32,594 nucleotides of DNA from an uncultured Eubacteriales bacterium (lineage in GTDB: Bacteria; Bacillota; Clostridia; Oscillospirales; Oscillospiraceae), in assembly GCA_900546255.1 (NCBI GenBank), contig URCB01000019.1, positions 1 through 32,594 of the forward strand, written 5' to 3'. A model generated the notes under the pieces. That model did no database searches. It was not told where the DNA came from and worked only from the letters and a program-made list of their open reading frames with translations. Made by a program: the position numbers and the translations under genes. Positions 15,517-22,900 of this stretch are shown piece after piece (position 1 is the first letter of the stretch; each line of letters begins with the position of its first letter).

Positions 15517-15735
15517 ATGATCGTCTACACTCCCTTCTGGAAAACGCTCCGCGCATCCCGCGAGTCCACCTACACCCTGATCAAGAACCACCACCTCTCC
15601 AGCTCCACCATCGACAAGCTCCGTAAAAACAAGCCCCTGAACACCACCACCATCAACGACCTCTGCCGCATCCTGGACTGCAATGTGGAGCACATCATGA
15701 CCTACGTCCCCTCTGCCCAGGACCAGCCCTTATGA
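15517..15735 (+). CDS. Small XRE-type helix-turn-helix regulator
   Basis: A 72-residue protein made almost wholly of a Cro/CI-type DNA-binding domain (FWKTLRASRESTYTLIK, then SSSTIDKLRKNKPLNTTTINDLCRILDCNVEHIM). It belongs to the short YozG-like XRE group common in Firmicutes. It has no effector domain, so it probably acts as a simple dimeric repressor. Its targets are unknown; the nearby palindrome at 15456-15465 suggests autoregulation. GGAGG lies 6 bases before the ATG at 15517. The frame is open back to 15172 but only this part has family similarity and a ribosome site. The infC promoter begins 14 bases after its stop. Confidence 0.88.
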   Translation: MIVYTPFWKTLRASRESTYTLIKNHHLSSSTIDKLRKNKPLNTTTINDLCRILDCNVEHIMTYVPSAQDQPL

Positions 15736-15748
15736 TGCAAAGTTTTTC

Positions 15749-15777
15749 TTGACATCCCCCACCATCCCTGGTATACT
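15749..15777 (+). promoter_or_regulatory. Strong sigma-A promoter of infC operon
   Basis: A perfect TTGACA (15749-15754), 17 bases, TATACT (15772-15777). Confidence 0.9.
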
Positions 15778-15783
15778 ATACGC

Positions 15784-15922
15784 CGAACAACAAAGTAGGA
15801 AGGTTCCGCCTGCCTCACCTCTCCGCCCAAGCGAAAGGGGTTTATACGGTCCAGCCGCGTCTCAGAAGAGGCGTCGGTTGCTCTGTCATGCGGATACCTT
15901 TTGAAATGGTATCCATTTTTTT
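15784..15922 (+). ncRNA. infC-rpmI-rplT attenuator leader (L20-leader type)
   Basis: A leader of about 140 bases lies between the promoter and infC. It holds several GC-rich stems (15810-15885) and ends in an intrinsic terminator, GGATACC/GGTATCC (15892-15898 with 15908-15914) followed by seven T. In Firmicutes this operon leader is controlled by ribosomal protein L20, which binds an RNA mimic of its 23S site and causes early termination. The position, length and terminal stem fit; the L20 mimic itself was not modelled. Confidence 0.75.
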
Positions 15923-15952
15923 GTTTCTGCTTTAAGAATTGGAGGTGCGTCC

Positions 15953-16498
15953 ATCATAGCTCACACGGCTCATCAGATCAACGAGGAAATTCACGACAAG
16001 GAAGTGCGCCTGATCTCCGCCCAGGGGGAGCAGCTTGGGATTATGCCCCTGGCCGAGGCCATGGCCAAGGCCGGCGAAGCCGACCTGGACCTGGTGAAGA
16101 TTTCCCCCAACGCCGTCCCCCCCGTCTGCAAGCTCATGGATTACGGCAAGTATCGCTTCGAGCAGACCAAACGGGACAAGGAGGCAAAGAAAAACCAGCG
16201 GATCGTCGAGATCAAAGAAGTGCGTATGTCCCCGGGAATCGACGTCAATGATTTCAATGTCAAGGTCCGCAACGCCCAGCGCTTTCTGTCCGACGGCAAC
16301 CGGGTGAAGGTCACCGTCCGCTTCCGCGGCCGGGAAATGGCCCATACCGACATCGGCAAGCGCCTGCTGGAAAAATTCGCAGAAGATTGCACTGAGGTGG
16401 CGACCATGGACAAGGAGCCCAAACTGGATGGACGCCACATGACCATGTTCCTGTCCTGCCGCCAGAACAAGGATGCAAAGAAAGAAACCAAAAAATAA
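15953..16498 (+). CDS. Translation initiation factor IF-3
   Basis: IF-3 binds the 30S subunit, keeps subunits apart and checks initiator tRNA and start codon. The N-terminal domain (about 10-80) has INEEIHDKEVRLI, GEQLGIM, NAVPPVCKLMDYGKY. The C-terminal domain has VKVRNAQRFL, VRFRGREMAH and DGRHMTMFLS. No ATG, GTG or TTG stands where the family begins. GGAGG (15941-15945) is followed 7 bases later by ATC (15953) and then ATA. I take ATC as the start, giving 181 residues. A GTG at 16004 would remove 17 conserved residues. infC of E. coli and Bacillus begins with AUU, which lets IF-3 repress itself. First gene of infC-rpmI-rplT. Confidence 0.95.
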   Translation: MIAHTAHQINEEIHDKEVRLISAQGEQLGIMPLAEAMAKAGEADLDLVKISPNAVPPVCKLMDYGKYRFEQTKRDKEAKKNQRIVEIKEVRMSPGIDVNDFNVKVRNAQRFLSDGNRVKVTVRFRGREMAHTDIGKRLLEKFAEDCTEVATMDKEPKLDGRHMTMFLSCRQNKDAKKETKK

Positions 16499-16522
16499 AT
16501 TCTGACAAAGGAGTTTTCCGCC

Positions 16523-16726
16523 ATGCCTAAACTGAAGATTAAAACGCACAGCGGCGCCAAGAAGCGCTTCAACCTCACCAAAAACGGCAAGGTGAAGCGC
16601 GCCCATGCCAATAAGAGCCACATCCTGAACAAGAAGACCACCAAACGGAAACGCGGCCTCCGCGCCGGCGCTTATGCGGACAAGACCAACGAGGCCGCCA
16701 TCAAGCGCATGATCCTGTATAAATAA
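16523..16726 (+). CDS. 50S ribosomal protein L35
   Basis: A 67-residue, very basic protein with the L35 signature ([14 protein letters not shown] and [19 protein letters not shown]). It is a component of the large ribosomal subunit. AAAGGAG precedes the ATG, 24 bases after infC. Second gene of the operon. Confidence 0.97.
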   Translation: MPKLKIKTHSGAKKRFNLTKNGKVKRAHANKSHILNKKTTKRKRGLRAGAYADKTNEAAIKRMILYK

Positions 16727-16760
16727 GATTTTACCACAAGACATAGGAGGCTGACATACC

Positions 16761-17117
16761 ATGGCAAGAGTGAAAGGCGCGATGATGACGCGCAAAAGAA
16801 GAAATAAGATCCTGAAGATGGCCAAGGGTTACTGGGGTGCCAAGTCCAAGCACTTCAAGATGGCCAACGAGCAGGTGATGAAGTCCCTGACCTACGCTTA
16901 TGTGGGCCGCAAGCAGAAGAAGCGCAACTTCCGTCAGCTGTGGATCACCCGCATCAGCGCCGCCTGCAAGATGAACGGCATGAACTACTCCAACTTCATG
17001 CACGGCCTGAAGCTGGCCGGCGTGGAGATCAACCGGAAGATGCTGGCTGAGATGGCCGTCAACGACAAGGCCGCTTTCACCGCCCTCACCGAGCTGTCCA
17101 AGGCCAAGCTGGCCTAA
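16761..17117 (+). CDS. 50S ribosomal protein L20
   Basis: A 118-residue basic protein with the L20 signature ([37 protein letters not shown]). It binds 23S rRNA early in assembly and, in Firmicutes, represses its own operon through the leader upstream of infC. AGGAGG precedes the ATG. Last gene of the operon, followed by a strong terminator. Confidence 0.97.
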   Translation: MARVKGAMMTRKRRNKILKMAKGYWGAKSKHFKMANEQVMKSLTYAYVGRKQKKRNFRQLWITRISAACKMNGMNYSNFMHGLKLAGVEINRKMLAEMAVNDKAAFTALTELSKAKLA

Positions 17118-17146
17118 GACCTGGGGTCTGACATCCATAAAAAATG

Positions 17147-17177
17147 CCCCCCGCACCCTACGGTGCGGGGGGTTTTT
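17147..17177. terminator. Bidirectional terminator, rplT / ABC operon
   Basis: An 11-bp perfect stem CCCCCCGCACC/GGTGCGGGGGG (17147-17157 with 17162-17172) has T5 on the plus side and a T-rich run on the minus side. It ends both convergent operons. Confidence 0.92.
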
Positions 17178-17183
17178 GTTTGC

Positions 17184-17948
17184 TTACATCACGCTGTAGC
17201 GGTTGAAGATGGCCAGCAGCTCCTCGGTGGAGGTGGCGGCCTTTTCCTCCCCGGCCCGGTCTAGGACGATCTTGCCGTGGTCCAGCATCAGCAGCCGGTC
17301 CCCGTACTCCACGGCGTAGCGGAGGTTGTGGGTGACCATGAGGGCGGTCAGCCCCTTCTCCTTCACCACTTTGCCGGTGAGGACCATGATGGTCTCGGCG
17401 GTCTTGGGGTCCAGGGCGGCGGTGTGCTCGTCCAGGATGAGGAACTTCAAGGGGGTCATGGTGGCCATCAGCAGGGCCACCGCCTGGCGCTGCCCCCCGG
17501 AGAGGGCGCCCATCTTCACGTCCAGTTTATCCTCCAGCCCCAGGCCCAGGGAGGCCAGCTCGGAGCGGTAGAAGTCGATCCGCTTTTTGTTCACCCCGAA
17601 GCCCAGGCCGAAGGGCTTGCCCTTGTTGTCCGCCAGGGAGAGGTTCTCCAGCATGGTGAGGTTGGGGCTGGTGCCCAGGGAGGGGTTTTGATACACCCGG
17701 CCCATGATGGCGTAGCGCTGGTAGTCCTTCTGTTTGCGGATGCTCTTCCCGTCCAGAAGCACATCCCCCCCGTCCAGGGGGATGGACCCGCAGAGGATGT
17801 TCAGCAGGGAGGTCTTGCCCGAGCCGTTGCTCCCCACGATGGAGACAAACTGCCCGTCGGGCACCGTGAGGTTGAAGTGGTCAAAGAGGGTCATCTCCGT
17901 GACGGTGCCGGCGTTGTAGATTTTGGTCAGGTCCTGCAGCTCAAGCAT
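17184..17948 (-). CDS. TrpXYZ-type ABC transporter, ATP-binding subunit
   Basis: A 254-residue ATPase with Walker A GSNGSGKTS (about 39-47), signature ALSGGQRQA (about 148), Walker B FLILDEHTA and the switch histidine (VTHN). It would energise import with the permease and binding protein encoded directly upstream. Its start codon lies inside the end of the permease gene (8-base overlap), a mark of translational coupling. It is the last gene of a three-gene operon under a Trp T-box, so the likely role is tryptophan uptake (trpZ in the literature naming). That specificity is inferred from the leader, not from this protein. Confidence 0.92.
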   Translation of the reverse strand: MLELQDLTKIYNAGTVTEMTLFDHFNLTVPDGQFVSIVGSNGSGKTSLLNILCGSIPLDGGDVLLDGKSIRKQKDYQRYAIMGRVYQNPSLGTSPNLTMLENLSLADNKGKPFGLGFGVNKKRIDFYRSELASLGLGLEDKLDVKMGALSGGQRQAVALLMATMTPLKFLILDEHTAALDPKTAETIMVLTGKVVKEKGLTALMVTHNLRYAVEYGDRLLMLDHGKIVLDRAGEEKAATSTEELLAIFNRYSVM

Positions 17949-18879
17949 GGATGATCTCCTCCCCTCTCCGTCCGGCGATCACCAGCACCACCAGGAAGAG
18001 GGCCGCCGTGATGAATTTCAGCATGTTGGCGGGCAGGCCGGCGCTGATGGCGATCTGCACGCAGAACTTGTAGATGACGCTCCCCAGCAGCACCGCCATG
18101 GTGCCCTTGGGGCTGGCCAGGAACCGCAGGACGGGGACCTTCCCCAGGGCCTGGGCGGCCTTGGACCGGGTGAAGAAGCGGATCAGGGAGATGCCGATGA
18201 TCACCGTGGCCAGGCCAAAGACCACCTGGCCGATGCCCATGACGGCGGAGTAGCTCCGCTGCTCCTGGCAGACCACCGCCCCGCACAGGGCCACCAGGGC
18301 GTTGGCGATGACCACGCCCAGGATCTTCATGTTCCCCTTGTTCTGGGCCAGGGTGGTGACCAGGGTCCCATTGTCCCCGGTGGCCCGGAGGAGCAGACCC
18401 GACTTGGTGCGGAAGTACAGGTCCAGGATCAGCTTCACCACCACCGCCAGCACCAGGGAGAGGATCAGCTTCCGGGCGGTGAGGGAGAGGTCCCCGAACA
18501 GGGCCATGGTCAGGGGGGAGGTGAAGATGGTGTCCACCGCCCGCTCCACCGTGACGTTGGACCCCGCCAACACCAGGTTGATGGAGGACAAGGCCGTCAT
18601 GGTGATGATACCGGCCAGCAGGTCCCGCACCTTCAGCTTCACGTGGATCAGGCCCGTGCACAGGCCGGCCACGGCCCCGGCGCCGGCGGCGCACAGGAGG
18701 GTCACCCAGGGGTTCACCCCCTGGAGGAGGAGGATGGCCGTCACCGCCGCCCCCAGGGGAAAGCTGCTGTCCACGGTGAGGTCCGGGAAGTCCAGCACCG
18801 AATAGGTAATGTACACGCCGTAGGACAGAAGGGCAAAGATGAGCCCCTGGGTCAGCGTGGATACGATCAAGTCTGCCAT
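17941..18879 (-). CDS. TrpXYZ-type ABC transporter, permease subunit
   Basis: A 312-residue membrane protein of the branched-chain-amino-acid permease type (BPD_transp_2). It starts LIVSTLTQGLIFALLSYGVYIT and has about 8-9 membrane segments. Family features include FPDLTVDSSFPLGAA and a conserved region RSYSAVMGIGQVVFGLATVIIG. It forms the channel for the substrate handed over by the lipoprotein encoded upstream. AAAGGAG is placed 9 bases before the ATG. Gap to the binding-protein gene 52 bases, overlap with the ATPase gene 8 bases. Confidence 0.9.
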   Translation of the reverse strand: MADLIVSTLTQGLIFALLSYGVYITYSVLDFPDLTVDSSFPLGAAVTAILLLQGVNPWVTLLCAAGAGAVAGLCTGLIHVKLKVRDLLAGIITMTALSSINLVLAGSNVTVERAVDTIFTSPLTMALFGDLSLTARKLILSLVLAVVVKLILDLYFRTKSGLLLRATGDNGTLVTTLAQNKGNMKILGVVIANALVALCGAVVCQEQRSYSAVMGIGQVVFGLATVIIGISLIRFFTRSKAAQALGKVPVLRFLASPKGTMAVLLGSVIYKFCVQIAISAGLPANMLKFITAALFLVVLVIAGRRGEEIIHA

Positions 18880-18931
18880 GTCATCGCGCTCCTTTGGTTT
18901 CTTGCAGATCCCCCGAGGGGGCGCCGCCGAG

Positions 18932-19915
18932 TCAGGCGGTGGGGCCCACCTCTTCGGCGGTCTGGGCCACGTCGTCGGGGAGGGTGAGGCCCATCTCCGT
19001 CAGGGCGCTGCTGTTGACATACAGGCCGTAGTTCTCGATGGTCTCATAGGGCAGGTCGGCGCAGGTGGCCTCGCCGGTGAGGATCTGGGCGGCCATCTTG
19101 CCGGTCTGGATGCCCAGCTGGACATAGTCCAGGCCGGCCCCGGCCACGCAGCCCAGCTCCACCTGCTCGATCTCGGAGCCGTAGACGGGGATGCCCACCT
19201 CGTTGGTCTTTTCCAGGATGGAACCCAGCACGCCCACCACGTTGTTGTCGGTGAGGTTGGAGATGCAGTCCACCCCCTGGCTGATGAGGGTGTCCACCGC
19301 CTGGGTCACCTCGGACTGGGCGGTGACGCCGATGGCCTCGATGGTGAAGCCGTAGTCGGCGGCCAGGTCCTCATAGATCCCGATGGAGTAGACAGAGTTG
19401 GGCTCGCTGGTGGTGTAGACGATGCCGATGGTCTTGGCCTCGGGCTGGATGGCCCGGATGAGCTCCAGCTGCCCCTGGACGGGGAGCACGTCGGAGGTGC
19501 CGGTGATGTTGCCGGAATCCAGCTTGGCCCCCACGGGGTCGGTGATGGCGGTGAAGACCACGGGGATGTCCTTGTCCTCCGCCGCGGCGTAGCAGGCGGT
19601 GGCGGCGGGGGTGGCGATGCCCACCATCAGGGCTGCGTCCTCGGCGGAGAAGGCCTGGGCAATCTGAATGGCCATATTGTCGTCAAAACTGGCGTTCTGG
19701 TAGTCGATGGTGTAGTCCGTGCCCTCCACCAGGCCGGCCTCTTCCAGGCCCTGGAGGAAGCCCTCCCGGCAGTTGTCCAGGGAGCCGTGCTGGCCGTACT
19801 GGCAGATGCCGATGACGGGCACCTCGCCGCTGGCAGCGTCACCGCCGCAGGCGGCCAGGGACAGGACCATGGTCAGGGACAGGGCTCCGCAGAGCAGTTT
19901 TTTCAGGGTTTTCAT
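18932..19915 (-). CDS. TrpX-type substrate-binding lipoprotein
   Basis: A 327-residue protein with a lipoprotein signal (MKTLKKLLCGALSLTMVLSL then the lipobox LAAC). The mature part is an ABC_sub_bind domain (PF04392 type): VIGICQYGQHGSLDN, VVFTAITDPVGAKLDSG, IGIVYTTSEPNS. It is anchored outside the cell membrane and captures the substrate. This family includes TrpX of the tryptophan importer TrpXYZ. The upstream T-box with a UGG specifier supports tryptophan or a precursor as the ligand. The ATG at 19915 follows AAAGGAG; frame upstream of this is T-box leader, not coding. Confidence 0.92.
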   Translation of the reverse strand: MKTLKKLLCGALSLTMVLSLAACGGDAASGEVPVIGICQYGQHGSLDNCREGFLQGLEEAGLVEGTDYTIDYQNASFDDNMAIQIAQAFSAEDAALMVGIATPAATACYAAAEDKDIPVVFTAITDPVGAKLDSGNITGTSDVLPVQGQLELIRAIQPEAKTIGIVYTTSEPNSVYSIGIYEDLAADYGFTIEAIGVTAQSEVTQAVDTLISQGVDCISNLTDNNVVGVLGSILEKTNEVGIPVYGSEIEQVELGCVAGAGLDYVQLGIQTGKMAAQILTGEATCADLPYETIENYGLYVNSSALTEMGLTLPDDVAQTAEEVGPTA

Positions 19916-19982
19916 GTTACGGTTCTCCTTTTGATTTGATTTCGATGGTGGTGTGGGTCTCTTTGTCAAATCATGGGGCAAC

Positions 19983-20283
19983 AAAAAAAGCCCTGCTCCA
20001 CATGCCGAAGTGTTTCGGCCACATGGGACAAGACTGAATCCTGCGGTACCACCCAAATTGACGCATTGCGCCCGCTTCTTTCACATACCATCATATGTGC
20101 CGCCCGGATAACGGGTGCGGTCCCCGTCGGCCACTACTGCCCGCCGCAGGGATGTGCGCCGGGGTTCGCTCCGCCCTCGTAAGTCCATTCCCGTTTCGCT
20201 GTCTCGCCGTGCTTTCACCGGCCACGGCTCGCTGAGGAGGGAAACGAAACGGTACTCCTCTTACTCATTGGTTTGCTTTTGAA
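19983..20283 (-). ncRNA. T-box riboswitch, Trp (UGG) specifier
   Basis: Read on the minus strand. Stem I begins with GTAAG (20260-20264) pairing with CTTAC (20179-20183). The loop AGGAGTA (20253-20259) faces GAATGGA (20184-20190). The next helix is CCGTTTCG (20245-20252) with CGAAACGG (20191-20198). The specifier codon in the standard place is TGG (20185-20187), i.e. tryptophan. The T-box sequence GGGTGGTACCGCAG lies at 20041-20054. A terminator stem (about 19995-20025) with seven T (19983-19989) ends it. Uncharged tRNA-Trp would stabilise the antiterminator and turn on the ABC importer. Confidence 0.93.
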
Positions 20284-20292
20284 CTTGCATTT

Positions 20293-20321
20293 ATGGTATC
20301 ACGTTCCCCTGCCCCCGTCAA
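20293..20321 (-). promoter_or_regulatory. Promoter of the T-box/ABC operon
   Basis: On the minus strand TTGACG (20316-20321), 17 bases, TACCAT (20293-20298). The start point would be near 20286, right at the beginning of the T-box leader. Confidence 0.7.
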
Positions 20322-20381
20322 GTCCTACTTTCCACAAAATCCGCCTCTGCCATGGGTGGACTTTCTCTTCCCCCAACCCCG

Positions 20382-20410
20382 TTGCGCTCCCCCCTGGTTT
20401 TTGGTATCCT
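20382..20410 (+). promoter_or_regulatory. Promoter of yjdF
   Basis: TTGCGC (20382-20387), 17 bases, TATCCT (20405-20410), giving a leader of about 110 bases. Confidence 0.6.
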
Positions 20411-20414
20411 ATCC

Positions 20415-20521
20415 CTGCGGGGATCAAAACACGTCCCGGTTGGTAGTCCGGGAGCGGCTGCGGCCGTCAGTAACCTGCCTCCTTGGTTGTCCCTTCCCTG
20501 CAGGCATTTTCTTTAAGGAGG
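20415..20521 (+). ncRNA. Candidate yjdF riboswitch
   Basis: The leader of yjdF is GC-rich and structured: CCCGG/CCGGG (20435-20456) and other stems. CCTCCTT (20478-20484) is a perfect complement of the ribosome site AAGGAGG (20515-20521). CCTGC (20474-20478), overlapping it, can instead pair with GCAGG (20500-20504), so two exclusive folds exist. In Bacillus and relatives yjdF is controlled by a riboswitch class that responds to azaaromatic compounds. The class is assigned from gene context and fold, not from a covariance search. Confidence 0.65.
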
Positions 20522-20529
20522 AACCCAAG

Positions 20530-20949
20530 ATGAAACCAGCGCTTTCCACCCTCACGGTAACCTTTGAGGACCCCTTTTGGATCGGCCTGTATGAGCGGGA
20601 GGAGGACGGGCAGTACCAGGTCTGCAAGATCCTCTTCGGGGCAGAGCCCAAGGACGCCCAGGTCTATGCCTTTCTCCAGCGCCACTGGAGGGACCTGACC
20701 TTCAGCCCGCCCCTGCCGGCAGAAACCGCCGTCCGGCCCCGGCCCAACCCCAAACGCCTCCAGCGGGCCATCCAGAAGCAGCTGGACACGCCGGCCCTGG
20801 GCACCAAAGCCCAGCGCGCCCTCCAGGCCCAGCGGGAAACCAACGCCGAAGCACGGAAAGCCCGGGCCCGCCAGCAGCGGGCAGACCACGCGGCCCGGCA
20901 GTTTGCCTTGCACCAACAGAAACGCCGGGAAAAGCACCGGGGCCACTGA
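20530..20949 (+). CDS. YjdF family protein (DUF2992)
   Basis: A 139-residue protein. The N-terminal part (about 1-60: LTVTFEDPFWIGLYER, VCKILFGAEPKDAQVYAFLQRHW) is the conserved YjdF core. The C-terminal half is a long basic helix rich in Arg, Gln and Ala (KPRPNPKRLQRAI-like, ending KRREKHRGH). Its biochemical function is unknown. In Bacillus the gene is linked to a riboswitch sensing azaaromatic molecules, which suggests a role in detoxification. AAGGAGG is 8 bases before the ATG at 20530. A strong terminator follows the stop. Confidence 0.9.
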   Translation: MKPALSTLTVTFEDPFWIGLYEREEDGQYQVCKILFGAEPKDAQVYAFLQRHWRDLTFSPPLPAETAVRPRPNPKRLQRAIQKQLDTPALGTKAQRALQAQRETNAEARKARARQQRADHAARQFALHQQKRREKHRGH

Positions 20950-20955
20950 GCCCCT

Positions 20956-20990
20956 CCCCCGGGAGGCCCTGCCCTCCCGGGGGCTTTTTT
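20956..20990 (+). terminator. Terminator of yjdF
   Basis: An 11-bp perfect stem CCCCCGGGAGG/CCTCCCGGGGG and six T (20985-20990). The T run overlaps the stop codon of the convergent gene. Confidence 0.92.
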
Positions 20991-21534
20991 ACCGCTTCTG
21001 GAGGAAGGCGGCCCAGGGGCCGGGGTAGGTCTCGGCCCGCTGGCTCCAGGTCTGTAGGGTGGTTTCATAGGCCCGCAGCCGCGCCTCCACCGCCTCCCTG
21101 CAACCCTCGAGGCCCCACTGATGGACCAGGGCGGTGAGATCATAGAGGGGGTACCCCAGCCCGTGGCCCGGGGTGTGGACCACCGAGCAGGCCTGGCCCA
21201 CCCCGTGGCACCGGGCGATGTCCTCCTTCCGGGTGAGCTCCTTGGCCAGGGCGTGGCAGTTCAGGATGGCCCGCTGGGCCGGCCGCATTTTGAGGGCTCC
21301 GGCCGCCCAGGCCCGGGCGGCCTCCAGGGCCTCCCGGGGCCGCCGCTCCTGGGGGTACCGTGCCTCCAGGGTGTCCACCGTCTCCTCCGCCCAGGCCAGC
21401 GCCCAGAGCACCAGGACGGTGTGGGGCTGCTGGGCCAGCTGGGCAGCCAAGGGCTGCAGACAGACAGCGTCCTTGGAGAACAGGATCTGCCGCCGTTTTT
21501 TCAGGTTTTCTCGGACTTCTTCCATCCAATCCAT
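20989..21534 (-). CDS. Imm-5-like putative immunity domain protein
   Basis: A 181-residue soluble, mostly helical protein. WALAWAEETVDTLEARYPQ, RPREALEAARAWAAG and the pattern of alternating helices with a later GHGLGYPLYDLTALV match the 'putative immunity protein' (Imm-5-like) domain. Such proteins were named from toxin loci, but most occur alone, as here, and no toxin gene is adjacent. The role is therefore uncertain. GGAGG precedes the ATG by 9 bases. A hairpin with seven T lies 47 bases upstream of the start and could attenuate expression. Confidence 0.7.
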   Translation of the reverse strand: MDWMEEVRENLKKRRQILFSKDAVCLQPLAAQLAQQPHTVLVLWALAWAEETVDTLEARYPQERRPREALEAARAWAAGALKMRPAQRAILNCHALAKELTRKEDIARCHGVGQACSVVHTPGHGLGYPLYDLTALVHQWGLEGCREAVEARLRAYETTLQTWSQRAETYPGPWAAFLQKR

Positions 21535-21580
21535 GCGATTTCCTCCGTAAAGACTCCGCCCTTTTGGGCACTGGTTTCTG

Positions 21581-21604
21581 AAAAAAAGGGGCTGCTGCCC
21601 CTTT
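21581..21604 (-). terminator. Terminator-like hairpin before the Imm-5-like gene
   Basis: AAAGGGGC/GCCCCTTT with a 4-base loop is followed on the minus strand by seven T. No minus-strand gene ends here, so it may be an attenuator of the Imm-5-like gene. Confidence 0.55.
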
Positions 21605-21631
21605 GACTTTTGCGTGGTTTTGTGGGATACT
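21603..21631 (+). promoter_or_regulatory. Promoter before the MFS gene
   Basis: TTGACT (21603-21608), 17 bases, GATACT (21626-21631). Confidence 0.6.
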
Positions 21632-21649
21632 AAAGGTGTTGTGTAGCAG

Positions 21650-21688
21650 AGATGCGTAAGTCCAAACAGGACTTGCGCATCTTTTTTT
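21650..21688 (+). terminator. Leader terminator between promoter and MFS gene
   Basis: A 14-bp stem (21650-21663 with 21669-21682, one G-T pair) is followed by seven T, only about 12 bases after the predicted start point and 32 bases before the MFS start codon. It could be an attenuator or the end of a tiny RNA. Confidence 0.75.
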
Positions 21689-21719
21689 GCGAAAAGAAGA
21701 CCAGAAAGGAAGCGATTGT

Positions 21720-22891
21720 TTGTTGCAAGCCAAACCCATCGGGAGGGGGCTCACCGGGAGTATCCTCTCCCTCTCGCTGCTGACGGTGATGGCGGGCGCC
21801 GCTGTGGCCCCTGCCCTGAACGTGATTCAGGCCCACTTTGCCCAGAGCAGCCAGACCTTTGTCCAGATGATCATCAGCATCCCCGCGCTGTTCATCGTCA
21901 TCACCAACTTCTTCTTCCCCAAGCTCTGCCGGCGGCTGAACCCCCGCACCCTGGTGCTGCTGGGGCTGTCCCTCTACACCGTGGGGGGCTGCGCCGCCGG
22001 ACTCTTTGACCAGATCGGCCTGGTCCTGGTGATGCGGGCCCTGGTCGGGGTGGGGGTGGGGATCCTCATGCCCCTGTCCACCGGGCTGCTCACCGACTAC
22101 TTCCCGCCGGAGAAGCAGGCCTCCCTCCTGGGGATCTCCTCGGCCATGAACCAGCTGGGGGGCGTCATTGCCACCCTGCTGGCAGGGCTGCTGGCGGGGA
22201 TCAGCTGGCGGGCCAGCTTTCTGGTCTATCTCCTGGGGCTGGGGAGCATTCTCCTGTGTCTGCGCTTCCTCCCCAAAGGCGGGATCCCCCGGCAGGCACC
22301 CACAGCCCAGGCCGCCGACACCCCTGCCCCGGCGGGCTGCGGACCTTCTTCGTCTATGTCCTGGCCATGTTCCTGCTCATGTCCGCCTTCTTCCTCTACC
22401 CCGCCAACTTTGCCCTAGAGACCAGCGGGGACGGGGTCATCGGCCAGCAGTACATCGCCGCCATCATGGCCGGGGCCGACTTAGTGGCCCTCTTCGGCGG
22501 GCTGCTCTTCGTCCGCATCCAGGGGGTGCTGCGGGGAGGCACCAAGGTCTTCTCCCCCCTGCTCTTCCTGGTGGGCTACCTCCTGCTGACCTTCCTGGGA
22601 GGCTGGGCCGGCACCCTGCTGGGGTCTGCCTGCATCGGCTTTGCCAACGGCGCCGGCATCCCCTTCCTGATCTCCGAGGCCGCCCGCCGGGCGGGGAAGG
22701 ACGCCACCACCACCGTGATGCCCCTGCTGTCGGCCGCCCTGTACCTGGCCCAGTTCCTCTCCCCCCTCCTCCTCCGTGCCCTGACGGCAATGGTGGGGGA
22801 CGTGCCCCATCTCTCCTACTACTTCGCCCTTGCCATTGCCTGCCTGTTCCTGCTGTGGTCCCTGCGCATCCCCGCCAGGGCCCGGCGGTGA
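21720..22891 (+). pseudogene. MFS transporter with a -1 frameshift
   Basis: The 5' part encodes the first half of a major facilitator protein (TVMAGAAVAPALNVIQAHF, RALVGVGVGILMPLSTGLL, 6 membrane segments). After about 22335 this frame turns into a serine/proline-rich tail and stops at 22418. The second half continues without gap one frame over: LRTFFVYVLAMFLLM through to SLRIPARARR, ending at 22891. One base has been lost between about 22326 and 22337 (GC-rich stretch). No good slippery heptamer is seen, so this is a mutation or a sequencing error. The start is taken as TTG 21720 (or 21723) after AAAGGA. If repaired, it would be a full-length exporter of about 390 residues. Confidence 0.8.
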
Positions 22892-22900
22892 GAGGCGGAA

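Noticed and set aside
22326..22337. Programmed -1 frameshift in the MFS gene
   Set aside because: No X-XXY-YYZ slippery heptamer in the right phase and no clear downstream stem or upstream ribosome-like site.
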